From contig NZ_CP036276.1 in NCBI RefSeq assembly GCF_007747995.1, positions 3,587,001-3,651,000 of the forward strand: a stretch of 64,000 bases of DNA, given 5' to 3'. Origin of the DNA: Symmachiella dynata (GTDB lineage Bacteria; Planctomycetota; Planctomycetia; Planctomycetales; Planctomycetaceae). The notes beneath the pieces are model-generated. The model was not told where the DNA came from. It saw only the letters and a list, made by a program, of their open reading frames with translations, and did no database searches. Below, in pieces: positions 55,252-64,000 of the stretch (the first letter of the stretch is position 1; every line of letters starts with the position of its first letter). Made by a program: the position numbers and the translations under genes.

Positions 55252-55815
55252 TTACAATTCAACCCAGCCCGGCCATCCACGTTTATACCAACTCTGCTTT
55301 CGTAACCATTTTTCGTAAGTCAAATAGATTAGACGTAAACCCGATTCCTGTCGTTCCTGGCAAAACGAATCCAAGAGTTGAAACATTATTTCAATGACTG
55401 GCAAGTGGTCTTCGCAAGCCTCCAACTCTTTTCGCGGGGAACGAGCCTTGGGAAAAGCGAGCTCAAGAATTAATGCGGTCCAGTGTAGATTATTTCCATC
55501 ATCGACTTTCACGATTAGCCATTCTCGAAAGCCTGCTAGGAAGCTGCCATTGCTGGCCATGTCGGCGCCGTCAATGAAAGAAGCGACCGTGTCAAACGTC
55601 ACGCTGGGAAGCCACATTTGTGGAGCCTGTCGAACACGGTCGAGGGCAAATGGCAAAGACAATTCAATCTCCAATGCAGATATGGGGCATTGCCTGCGGT
55701 GCGATAGGGACGGCAGGCGGGAGCCTGCCCTACGGTCTTTGGGTTGTTGGTCGCGTAAATTGCGGCTTCTTGTGATCCTGCGCCCACACCGATTGCTATT
55801 CGCAATCGCGGCCAC
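55252..55815 (-). CDS. Hypothetical protein, 5' end disturbed by a repeat
   Basis: A frame of up to 187 residues. The C-terminal ~135 residues look like a genuine globular domain ('FLAGFREWLIVKVDDGNNLH', 'EIMFQLLDSFCQERQESGLR') of unknown family. The N-terminal ~50 residues are low in hydrophobic core, rich in Arg/Ser, and read through a REP-like repeat half (55712-55733), so the original start has probably been replaced. A TTG about 55 residues in could be the true start. Possibly a truncated gene. Confidence 0.5.
   Translation of the reverse strand: MAAIANSNRCGRRITRSRNLRDQQPKDRRAGSRLPSLSHRRQCPISALEIELSLPFALDRVRQAPQMWLPSVTFDTVASFIDGADMASNGSFLAGFREWLIVKVDDGNNLHWTALILELAFPKARSPRKELEACEDHLPVIEIMFQLLDSFCQERQESGLRLIYLTYEKWLRKQSWYKRGWPGWVEL
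55712..55733. repeat. REP-like repeat, half copy 3
   Basis: One arm (ggcaggcgggagcctgcc core) plus about 24 bp of the flank also found at 54508 onward. It lies within the 5' end of a hypothetical reading frame. Confidence 0.75.
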
Positions 55816-55829
55816 CCGTGTGCTATTTT

Positions 55830-57054
<1,225 letters not shown>

Positions 57055-57085
57055 GTTGATGACTACGCTGAAGGTTCGGGATTGT

Positions 57086-58411
57086 TCAAGCGGTTTCGGC
57101 GGCGTCGATCGGCCGGGATTCGGGGATCATCCAGGCGATCAACGTGGTTAAGATGGCGGAGACGAGAAACGTGCCGCAGACGAAGTAGTAATTCACTTCG
57201 TGGTTCTGTTGAGATTGTTGGTACATTTTCATCAATCCGACAGACGTGCCGGTCCAGGTGATCAGTAACAGCATGGCTTTGATGGATGGTTGCTTGGTTC
57301 GATAATTCGCGGTGACGGCGACGGCGGTCCCGAGACTCATGAGTGCGACGATAACCCACCAGGTGCCGATGTTGTCACTGAAATAGACCTCTTTCCCGTC
57401 CCGCAGCAGGCGGCCAATGGCACGCATCAAATCGAGGCCGAATGAATAGACCGTGAGTGTGACGGCGATGTGCCAGCCGAAGAAGTTGGAATTCAACACC
57501 AATCCGGTCAGCACGGCCAATTCGATGACCATAATAAACAGCACAGGGACGGTGAAATGTAGTCGGTGGACGGTGAGTACCAGAATGGCTCCCAAAAACA
57601 GAGCGGGGAGAAAAGGCGTCTGTTTGGGAACCAGTTCGGGCGTGGGCGTTGCCGGTTCGGCCAGTTGGTCACGGTTTAAATAAGCGGCTAGACCCAGTCC
57701 GCTGCCGAGCAAAAACCCGAAGCTGAATTCCATCCCCTTCCACCAAGAGAAAGAACGATACGGCGGTTCGAGACGGGATCCGATGGCAATCAATTGTCCG
57801 CCCAGTCCAAAACCGAGTCCCCCAAACAGCAAGCCCCACATGGCAAATGAAGCAGGGACTTTGTTGTCACTGGAGACAGCCAGGGAGGCAAGCAGAGCGA
57901 GGCCGCCCAACAAGAGCCCGGCCCATATTTCCGCCCGCGGTTTGTCCGGGTCGGAGAAATAAAAGTAGGGATGTCGCGGCACATCTAAGTAGGCCCAACC
58001 GACAAAGGTGGCAGCCACCATGGCCGTCATGGCAAAGAGAATCTGCTTGGTTGTAAAACGGTCGCGCACAAAGGCGAGCCCCAAAACGGCGCCGCCGAGA
58101 AATCCCCAGACAGCACCTTTGACCGCCATTGCAAAAGAGCCCCACAAGTAGGTCTCCTCGACACGTGACAGGCCGATCGTTTGTCCGTAGGTTTGATGTC
58201 CGCCAATACCGATTCCCAGTGCGCCCAGGCAGATGATGAAACCGACGGAATTGCGGCGATTTAAAAGTTGGCACAAGACCAACGAGACCATCGCACCGGG
58301 AATCAGCGCGCCAACGGGCCCTCCGCCGATCGTTCCCCGCAGTCCCCAACCGAGGCACATGGCAATGGCGGGATAGATGAAAAACAGTAGCGGGGAATAT
58401 TGGGAACGCAT
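57086..58411 (-). CDS. Hypothetical polytopic membrane protein
   Basis: A 441-residue protein with about 11-12 predicted transmembrane helices and many small-residue motifs (GWGLRGTIGGG, GALGIGIGGHQTYG, GLLFGGLGFGLGGQ). Paired glycine motifs and a His/Tyr pair in the second loop are conserved-looking. No transporter family recognised. It heads an apparent two-gene operon with the FG-GAP protein. Confidence 0.75.
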   Translation of the reverse strand: MRSQYSPLLFFIYPAIAMCLGWGLRGTIGGGPVGALIPGAMVSLVLCQLLNRRNSVGFIICLGALGIGIGGHQTYGQTIGLSRVEETYLWGSFAMAVKGAVWGFLGGAVLGLAFVRDRFTTKQILFAMTAMVAATFVGWAYLDVPRHPYFYFSDPDKPRAEIWAGLLLGGLALLASLAVSSDNKVPASFAMWGLLFGGLGFGLGGQLIAIGSRLEPPYRSFSWWKGMEFSFGFLLGSGLGLAAYLNRDQLAEPATPTPELVPKQTPFLPALFLGAILVLTVHRLHFTVPVLFIMVIELAVLTGLVLNSNFFGWHIAVTLTVYSFGLDLMRAIGRLLRDGKEVYFSDNIGTWWVIVALMSLGTAVAVTANYRTKQPSIKAMLLLITWTGTSVGLMKMYQQSQQNHEVNYYFVCGTFLVSAILTTLIAWMIPESRPIDAAETA

Positions 58412-58645
58412 GGAAGGACGCCTTGCACGTACGAGGTGCTCTCGGGAAAAACAAGAGGATGCAAAATTATCTAAGTTTGGCGCTGCATTTACCTTACGGA
58501 ATTACAATGTCTGGCGTAAAGCGTTGGATGAAAATTGTGGATTCTGAGGGTTGCGCAGCGTCGCCCCTTGACCCTACCCTGTTTTCGACACAGAATTCCT
58601 GCAGACGGGACCGCGGTTGATGAACCCAGACAGGAGGTGGCTGAG

Positions 58646-60325
58646 ATGTCGACGAAGATGGCGACGAAACCCCGCAAAAATGCCAACGAAGAAACCTTGC
58701 CGACGATCGGCGGGTATTTGATACGGCGACTGCAGGATTACGGGCTGAAGCACATTTTTGGCATTCCAGGCGACTTTGTGCTGCAGTTTTATAACTTGTT
58801 GGAGGAAAGCCCGATTGAGGTGATCGGTGCGACACGCGAAGACTGCGCCGGATTCGCTGCCGATGCCTATGCACGCGTCAACGGACTGGGCGCTGTTTGC
58901 GTGACCTATTGCGTGGGGGGCTTGAGTACATGCAATTCGGTGGCGGGTGCCTATGCCGAAAAATCGCCGTTGATTGTCATTAGCGGTGCGCCGGGCATGG
59001 AAGAACGTGTCTCCGATCCCCTGCTGCATCACCGCGTCAAGGATTTCAATACGCAGCATGAAGTCTTCGACAAGATCACAATCGCGTCGGCGACATTGGA
59101 AGACCCGTTGACGGCGTTTCGCGAGATCGACCGCTGTTTAGCGGCAGCGGTCCGTTATAAGCGTCCGGTTTATCTCGAACTCCCCCGCGACCGCGTCCAG
59201 ACTCAGGCACTCTTTCCTCACGAACCGCAGGAAGACAAACTGAGCAGCCACAAGCAGGCACTGACGGAGGCATTGGCTGAAGCGGAGAGGATGATCAACG
59301 GTTGCAAGCGTCCGGTGATCATTGCGGGTGTTGAGATGCATCGCTTTGGCTTGCAGCAAGAAGTCGTGAAGTTGGCTGAGAAAAACAAGATTCCGATGTG
59401 CGCCACGCTGCTCGGAAAATCAGTCGTCAGCGAAACGCATCCGCTTTATCTCGGAATCTATGAAGGAGCCATGGGCCGGGACGGAGTGCGAAAGTTCGTC
59501 GAAGAGAGCGACTGTGTGATTCTGCTCGGGACGTTCATGACGGATATCAATCTGGGAATTTATACCGCGCATATTGATCCGGGACAGTGCATTTACATCA
59601 CCAGCGAAGGGCTGCGGATTCGGCACCATCATTATCGCGACGTGCAGCTCAAGGATTTTGTCAAAGGGCTGGTCAAAACCGATTTGAAGCCACCGAAGCG
59701 CGAGATTCCCGACTCGGTCCGACCGGTCGCAAAGAAATTTGAGTTGCAGCCGGAGAATAAAATTACGCAGCAACGGCTATTCGCGCGGATCAATGAATTG
59801 CTGGATGACAATATGGTCGTGGTGGCCGACATTGGCGATTCGCTGTTCGGGGCGTCCGATTTGACCATCTATCGCCGCAGTGAGTTCCTCAGCCCGGCGT
59901 ATTACACGTCAATGGGCTTTGCGGTTCCGGCCGCCCTGGGCGTGCAATGTGCCAATCGTAAGTTGCGGCCGTTGGTGATTGTCGGCGACGGGGCTTTTCA
60001 GATGACCTGTTTGGAACTCTCCACGACGTTGAAACATGGTTTCAACCCGATCGTGTTGGTGCTGAACAACAAGGGTTATGGGACCGAGCGGTTCTTGCAC
60101 GAAGGCCCGTTCAACGATATTCCAAACTGGGCCTATCACCGCATGTCGGACCTGTTGGGCGGCGGCTGGGGATTCGAGGTGCATACCGAAGGCGATTTGG
60201 ACAAGGCGCTGCACGCGGCGTTGGCAAACAAAGATGCGTTCAGTCTGCTGAACATTCACCTGGAAAAAACCGACGTCAGCCCGGCTTTGACGCGGTTGGC
60301 GGAGCGGTTGTCGAAGCGGATTTAA
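58646..60325 (+). CDS. Pyruvate/indolepyruvate decarboxylase family enzyme
   Basis: A 559-residue thiamine diphosphate enzyme with the full catalytic set of pyruvate-decarboxylase-like 2-oxo acid decarboxylases: D43 (PGDF), E65 (REDCAGF), the HH pair H128-H129 (LLHHR), the ThDP motif starting GDGAFQM (447), and E481 ([10 protein letters not shown]). The product would be an aldehyde plus CO2; pyruvate, indolepyruvate and other 2-oxo acids are all possible substrates. GGAGG lies 9 nt before the ATG at 58646; the frame opens at 58535. It is divergent from the membrane protein gene and followed by an inverted repeat. Confidence 0.9.
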   Translation: MSTKMATKPRKNANEETLPTIGGYLIRRLQDYGLKHIFGIPGDFVLQFYNLLEESPIEVIGATREDCAGFAADAYARVNGLGAVCVTYCVGGLSTCNSVAGAYAEKSPLIVISGAPGMEERVSDPLLHHRVKDFNTQHEVFDKITIASATLEDPLTAFREIDRCLAAAVRYKRPVYLELPRDRVQTQALFPHEPQEDKLSSHKQALTEALAEAERMINGCKRPVIIAGVEMHRFGLQQEVVKLAEKNKIPMCATLLGKSVVSETHPLYLGIYEGAMGRDGVRKFVEESDCVILLGTFMTDINLGIYTAHIDPGQCIYITSEGLRIRHHHYRDVQLKDFVKGLVKTDLKPPKREIPDSVRPVAKKFELQPENKITQQRLFARINELLDDNMVVVADIGDSLFGASDLTIYRRSEFLSPAYYTSMGFAVPAALGVQCANRKLRPLVIVGDGAFQMTCLELSTTLKHGFNPIVLVLNNKGYGTERFLHEGPFNDIPNWAYHRMSDLLGGGWGFEVHTEGDLDKALHAALANKDAFSLLNIHLEKTDVSPALTRLAERLSKRI

Positions 60326-60357
60326 TCCCGCCGCGAATACCGGTCAGCGCATAAAGA

Positions 60358-60404
60358 AACAGGGACGAAAGTCAAACTCCGGAGAGTTGGCTTTTGTCCC
60401 TGTT
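60358..60404. repeat. Inverted repeat after the decarboxylase gene
   Basis: aacagggac (60358-60366) pairs with gtccctgtt (60396-60404), with further partial pairing inside. It could act as a terminator-like hairpin for the decarboxylase gene, but there is no long T run. Confidence 0.6.
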
Positions 60405-60632
60405 ATCCTTTGCGTTGCAAGATCGTTCAACAATGGTCGGAAGCTGTTAGGAAAACCGACCGTGCCGAGAGTGATCCTGCTGCAAAGGGTTCGTCCCCCC
60501 CGAAGCCGCGACGTCTTTCACTAATAGGTCGATTAGTGCTGTCAACCGCGACTTACGAGTTACTGCGTTATGAACGAAGTGAATAGGTATCTAAGTGGGA
60601 GGACGGGATAATGTTTGATCGTGTGAAACGCA

Positions 60633-60902
60633 TCAGTTCCCAGGTTGGGGTGCTGGCGGTTCGATGTCGATGCCTTCGGCCAAGCCGGCTTGTTCCAGCT
60701 TGTATTGTTCGATGGCGTTGATTTGGTTGGTCAGCTGATCTTCAGGACCATGCGGGTAATATTGCATGTCGTCGCGAAGATAGTAGGCCGACGGCAAGGT
60801 TTGTCCGCCGACTGATGTCTGGCAGCCCACGAATGTGCAGGTCATCAGTGCGCAGCCCACCAAGGCGACTACCGGACGAGCAGCGTGACGAAGAGCTTTC
60901 AT
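60633..60902 (-). CDS. Small planctomycete lipoprotein
   Basis: An 89-residue protein with a lipoprotein signal: a basic N-terminus, a hydrophobic core, and a lipobox-like 'TFVGC' with the lipidated cysteine at C27. The mature part begins 'QTSVGGQTLPSAYYLRDDMQ', a conserved motif of small planctomycete lipoproteins of unknown function, and ends with proline. The ATG at 60902 is preferred; the frame opens at 60962. The ribosome site is weak. Confidence 0.82.
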   Translation of the reverse strand: MKALRHAARPVVALVGCALMTCTFVGCQTSVGGQTLPSAYYLRDDMQYYPHGPEDQLTNQINAIEQYKLEQAGLAEGIDIEPPAPQPGN

Positions 60903-60962
60903 GGTTAACTTTCTGAATAGTCGTTCGAAGTATCGGTATCGCGTTCGGTCGACGAATCGCAA

Positions 60963-61359
60963 TCCCCAAATGGATCACCCAGCGACTGGAACAAACGGTT
61001 CCGGAACGTGAAATGGCACAACGACAGGTTCAAAACTCGGCTCACCGTTTTTTGATTCCTGCTTGATAGGAATATGTATCGACCGCTACAGCCGGGAACT
61101 TCGACATTTTCGACAAAATCGTTATGGTTTGATGCGAAATAAGATGGGCGGCAAGCAATTCGCCCCAAAGCGAAGCTAGATTCACCGGCAATTGTCCGGG
61201 AAATTTACGTTTTGCGATGGCGGAGCGCGGGTCTTAGGATTTCGCATCAAGCGTCTCGACAATGCAAAATTGGCTGGTTAAACTCGGAATCCTTTTACAT
61301 TCCAGGTGCGCTGCAGGACCATCGAGCGGCCGGATTGCTGTTCATAGGAATAGAACATA
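60963..61359. other. Divergent intergenic region before the decarboxylase operon
   Basis: About 400 bp between the lipoprotein gene and oadG. No supported gene. It should contain both promoters, but they cannot be placed. Confidence 0.4.
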
Positions 61360-61686
61360 ATGGATTTTGTGCAATTTTATGCGCTGGCGGCAAAGACCGA
61401 GGCGTTGCAAGATCCCGCCAAGCGGGGATTAAACAATATCGTTCACGGCGATTTTAACGGCTTCTTGGTTGCCGCGACCGGATTGTTGATCGTCTTTTTG
61501 GCGTTGACGCTCATCTCAGTATTTATCTCATTGTTGCCAAAAATTCTTGACGCATTGGCCTTCATGCTCCCGGCCGAGCACGAGCATCATTCTTATGCGC
61601 CGGCTGCGCGGCAGACGTCCGACAATGAGAAAATCGCTGCAGCCGTGGGGTTCGTCTTGCACGAGATCCACTCAAAGCAGCCATAG
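61360..61686 (+). CDS. oadG: Sodium pump decarboxylase gamma subunit (OadG family)
   Basis: A 108-residue small subunit with one N-terminal transmembrane helix (about 35-60: 'GLLIVFLALTLISVFISLLP') and a short cytoplasmic tail. The tail contains 'EKIAAAVGFVLHEIH', the usual OadG ending. In Na+-translocating decarboxylases the gamma subunit joins alpha to beta. First of three genes reading gamma-beta-alpha. Confidence 0.85.
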   Translation: MDFVQFYALAAKTEALQDPAKRGLNNIVHGDFNGFLVAATGLLIVFLALTLISVFISLLPKILDALAFMLPAEHEHHSYAPAARQTSDNEKIAAAVGFVLHEIHSKQP

Positions 61687-61775
61687 CAATCGACGGACGA
61701 ATAGCTTGCGGCTGTCGACGTATCCCCCCTCCTTCGGATCACCAGATAAAACAGAGACGTAAATCAGGGACTTGC

Positions 61776-62897
61776 ATGGAGATTTTCAATCAGTTTTTGC
61801 AGTCGACCGGGTTCGTGAATCTTACGCTCGGCAATGCTGTCATGATCTTTATCGGGATCGTGTTTATCACGTTGGCGATCGTTAAAGACTACGAACCGTT
61901 ATTGCTCGTCCCGATCGGCATGGGAATTGTGGTTGGGAACATTCCACCGGTCGAAGGCATGCCTTTGGGGGTTTATGACGAGGGGAGCGTGCTCAGCTAC
62001 ATCTATTTTGGGGTGAAGCAAGGAGTCTTTCCTCCGCTCATCTTTCTCGGCATCGGGGCAATGACCGACTTTTCCACGATGCTTTCCAATCCCAAACTTG
62101 TGCTCTTAGGCGCCGCTGCTCAATTTGGCGTGTTTTTAACATTGTTGGGCGCACTCTACTTGGGGTTTACGCCGCAACAATCAGGAGCAATTGGAATTAT
62201 TGGAGGGGCGGACGGCCCGACGGCGATTTTCTTGTCCGCCAAACTCGCGCCGGAGTTACTGGGAGCGATCTCGATTGCCGCCTATTCCTACATGGCGCTC
62301 GTGCCGGTGATTCAACCGCCCATCATGCGGCTGCTGACGACCTCTAACGAACGCAAGATTCGCATGCAGTCGACACGCGACGTGACGAAGCGAGAGAAAA
62401 TCATCTTTCCCATTGTCGCGTTCTTAATCTGTGCATTGCTGGCGCCGGGAGCGATTGTGTTAATCGGCATGTTGTTTTTTGGGAACCTGCTCAAAGAGAG
62501 TTGCGTGACCGACCGTCTGGCACAAAGCGCCCGGACGTCGATGATCGATATCGTGACCATCTTGCTCGGATTTTCCGTCGGTGCCAGCACGCAAGCTCAA
62601 ACGTTTCTCAAAGGGGAGTCGTTACTGATCTTCGCGTTGGGAGCGACGGCCTTTGGCGTAGCGACCGCTTGTGGGGTGTTATTCGCCAAATTCATGAACC
62701 TGTTCTTGCATCATAAAATCAATCCCTTGATCGGTGCTGCGGGGGTCTCGGCTGTGCCCGACTCAGCCCGTGTGGCCCAAATGGTCGGTTTGGAAGAAGG
62801 GACCGACAATCACCTGTTGATGCACGCCATGGCGCCCAATGTGGCCGGCGTGCTCGGATCGGCCGTTGCCGCTGGCGTGCTGTGGTCTGTCTTGTGA
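61776..62897 (+). CDS. oadB: Sodium ion-translocating decarboxylase beta subunit
   Basis: A 373-residue polytopic membrane protein of the OadB/GcdB/MmdB family, which couples decarboxylation to sodium export. Family motifs include 'LGIGAMTDFSTMLSNPKLVL', 'IGIIGGADGPTAIFLSAKLA' and 'AAYSYMALVPVIQPPIMRLL', the helices carrying the sodium-site aspartate and serine. The C-terminal part ('GAAGVSAVPDSARVAQMVGL') is also typical. It lies 89 bp after oadG and 85 bp before the alpha-subunit gene. Confidence 0.95.
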   Translation: MEIFNQFLQSTGFVNLTLGNAVMIFIGIVFITLAIVKDYEPLLLVPIGMGIVVGNIPPVEGMPLGVYDEGSVLSYIYFGVKQGVFPPLIFLGIGAMTDFSTMLSNPKLVLLGAAAQFGVFLTLLGALYLGFTPQQSGAIGIIGGADGPTAIFLSAKLAPELLGAISIAAYSYMALVPVIQPPIMRLLTTSNERKIRMQSTRDVTKREKIIFPIVAFLICALLAPGAIVLIGMLFFGNLLKESCVTDRLAQSARTSMIDIVTILLGFSVGASTQAQTFLKGESLLIFALGATAFGVATACGVLFAKFMNLFLHHKINPLIGAAGVSAVPDSARVAQMVGLEEGTDNHLLMHAMAPNVAGVLGSAVAAGVLWSVL

Positions 62898-62982
62898 GCC
62901 GGACCTGGCTTAGCGTCGCCGCTCAATCGGATCGTTTTCGCTCCTCGAATCAAACGTCATTTTAGCTGAAGAGACGAATCAC

Positions 62983-64000
62983 GTGACTAAAAAAGTCGAC
63001 TTCATGTGTACCGCGTTCCGGGATGGATTTCAGTCCGTCTACGGTGCCCGCGTTTTGACCGAAGATTTCCTGCCCGCGGTGGAAGCCACACGCGACGCCG
63101 GCATCAGCTATTTCGAGGCGGGGGGCGGAGCGCGATTCCAGTCGTTGTATTTTTATTGCAACCAAGACGCCTTCGACATGATGGACCAGTTTCGGGCCGT
63201 GACTGGGCCTGACGCCAATCTGCAGACGTTGGCGCGGGGCGTGAATGTTGTCGGCTTGGAGTCGCAGTCCAGCGACATCATCAAATTGCACGCGGAGTTG
63301 TTCAAAAAGCACGGCATCACCACGATCCGCAATTTCGACGCGCTCAACGATGTGCAAAACCTTGTTTACAGCGGGCAGTGCATTGTCGATGCCGGTTTGA
63401 AGCATCAAATCTGTGTCACGCTCATGGAACTCCCTCCGGGGTGCAGCGGCGCGCATGATGCGGCGTTTTATGCGAATCGTCTACAGCAGATACTAGATGC
63501 TGAAATTCCGTTTGATTCGATTTGTTTCAAAGATGCATCCGGAACAGCGGTACCCTCCAAGGTTCATGAAACGATCAAAGCCGCGCGGAAAATGCTCCCG
63601 CCGGAAACGTACATACATTTCCACACGCACGAAACCGCGGGAATTTCGGTGCAGTCGAACATCGCCGCATTGGACGCCGGCGCCAATGCCATCGACCTGT
63701 CGATGGCCCCTTGCTCCGGGGGGACCTGTCAGCCCGATATTCTGGTGATGTGGCACGCACTCCGCGGTTCAGAGTACACGCTCGATATCGACATCGACAA
63801 GGTGCGCGAGGCTGAAGAGGTCTTCAAGGATTGCATGAGCGATTACTTCCTGCCTCCCGAAGCCACCACGGTCGAACCGCTGATCCCCTGGAGCCCCATG
63901 CCGGGGGGAGCTTTGACCGCCAATACACAAATGATGCGCGACAACGGGATTATCGATAAGTATCCCGATTTGATCAAAGCCATGAGTGACGTTGTCCGCC
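62983..64000 (+). CDS. oadA: Carboxyltransferase alpha subunit of the sodium pump (3' end outside window)
   Basis: An open frame of 339 residues to the window edge. It begins with a GTG at 62983 and shows the HMGL-like carboxyltransferase fold: 'TAFRDGFQSVYGARVLTEDF' near the N-terminus (RDGFQS in place of the usual RDxHQS), 'YFEAGGGARFQS', the lysine segment 'CFKDASGT', and 'HFHTHETAG' with 'APCSGGTCQPDIL'. It should transfer the carboxyl group of the substrate to biotin. The biotin-carrier domain, if fused, lies beyond the window. The divergent N-terminus means oxaloacetate, pyruvate-linked or another 2-oxo acid substrate cannot be chosen from sequence. Confidence 0.87.
   Translation, partial: MTKKVDFMCTAFRDGFQSVYGARVLTEDFLPAVEATRDAGISYFEAGGGARFQSLYFYCNQDAFDMMDQFRAVTGPDANLQTLARGVNVVGLESQSSDIIKLHAELFKKHGITTIRNFDALNDVQNLVYSGQCIVDAGLKHQICVTLMELPPGCSGAHDAAFYANRLQQILDAEIPFDSICFKDASGTAVPSKVHETIKAARKMLPPETYIHFHTHETAGISVQSNIAALDAGANAIDLSMAPCSGGTCQPDILVMWHALRGSEYTLDIDIDKVREAEEVFKDCMSDYFLPPEATTVEPLIPWSPMPGGALTANTQMMRDNGIIDKYPDLIKAMSDVVR

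Overview
The window looks like chromosomal DNA of a planctomycete. The evidence is the set of lineage-typical families: four Tat-exported DUF1501 proteins, two large PSD1-type (DUF1549/DUF1553) cytochrome c proteins, a run of seven DUF1559 pseudopilin-like proteins, a LEPR-XLL-type giant surface protein, a DUF1080 protein, and a small 'GGQTLPSAYYL' lipoprotein. The species cannot be named from sequence alone. No ribosomal RNA, CRISPR array, transposase or phage gene was seen. The only RNA gene found is a tRNA-His.

Layout. At 1-4.1 kb is a PSD1/DUF1501 pair on the minus strand. At 4.2-7.0 kb are a DUF1445 hydro-lyase-like protein, a DUF1349-like secreted protein and a PhyH-type dioxygenase. 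At 7.5-11.4 kb are tRNA-His, an SDR oxidoreductase, an ECF sigma factor, a soluble histidine kinase and an RlmB-type rRNA methyltransferase. At 11.9-17.7 kb are two further DUF1501 genes flanking a three-domain redoxin/cytochrome c/copper-monooxygenase-like protein. At 17.9-20.6 kb are three poorly characterised proteins, two of them membrane proteins. At 20.7-25.2 kb is a second PSD1/DUF1501 pair, separated by 4 nt. At 25.4-26.8 kb are biotin ligase and a small MshEN-like protein. At 27.2-32.0 kb is a 1601-residue repeat protein. At 32.3-36.3 kb are an ALDH-family enzyme, a DUF1080 protein and FolC. At 36.4-42.8 kb is a three-gene PilM operon whose two downstream genes are unrecognised. At 43.6-47.4 kb are a GH38-like glycosidase and cytidylate kinase. 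At 47.5-53.6 kb are seven tandem DUF1559 paralogues. At 53.6-58.4 kb are membrane and FG-GAP proteins. At 58.6-60.3 kb is a pyruvate-decarboxylase-like enzyme. At 61.4-64 kb is a sodium-pump decarboxylase operon (gamma, beta, alpha), with alpha cut by the window end.

How parts may work together. The DUF1501/PSD1 pairs and the redoxin-heme-copper fusion are all predicted to be exported and redox-active, so they may belong to a planctomycete-specific cell-envelope redox repertoire (inference). The PilM operon could supply an inner-membrane platform for pseudopilin-like substrates such as the DUF1559 array (inference; no pilB/pilC/pilD or secretin gene is visible here). The biotin ligase could serve the decarboxylase complex, but the biotin-carrier domain lies outside the window.

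Most promising for novelty: the seven-copy DUF1559 array with duplicated leaders and selective loss of the processing and DG motifs, the PilM operon with two unknown partners, the 75-residue repeat protein with a duplicated N-terminal module, and several families of dispersed palindromic repeats.
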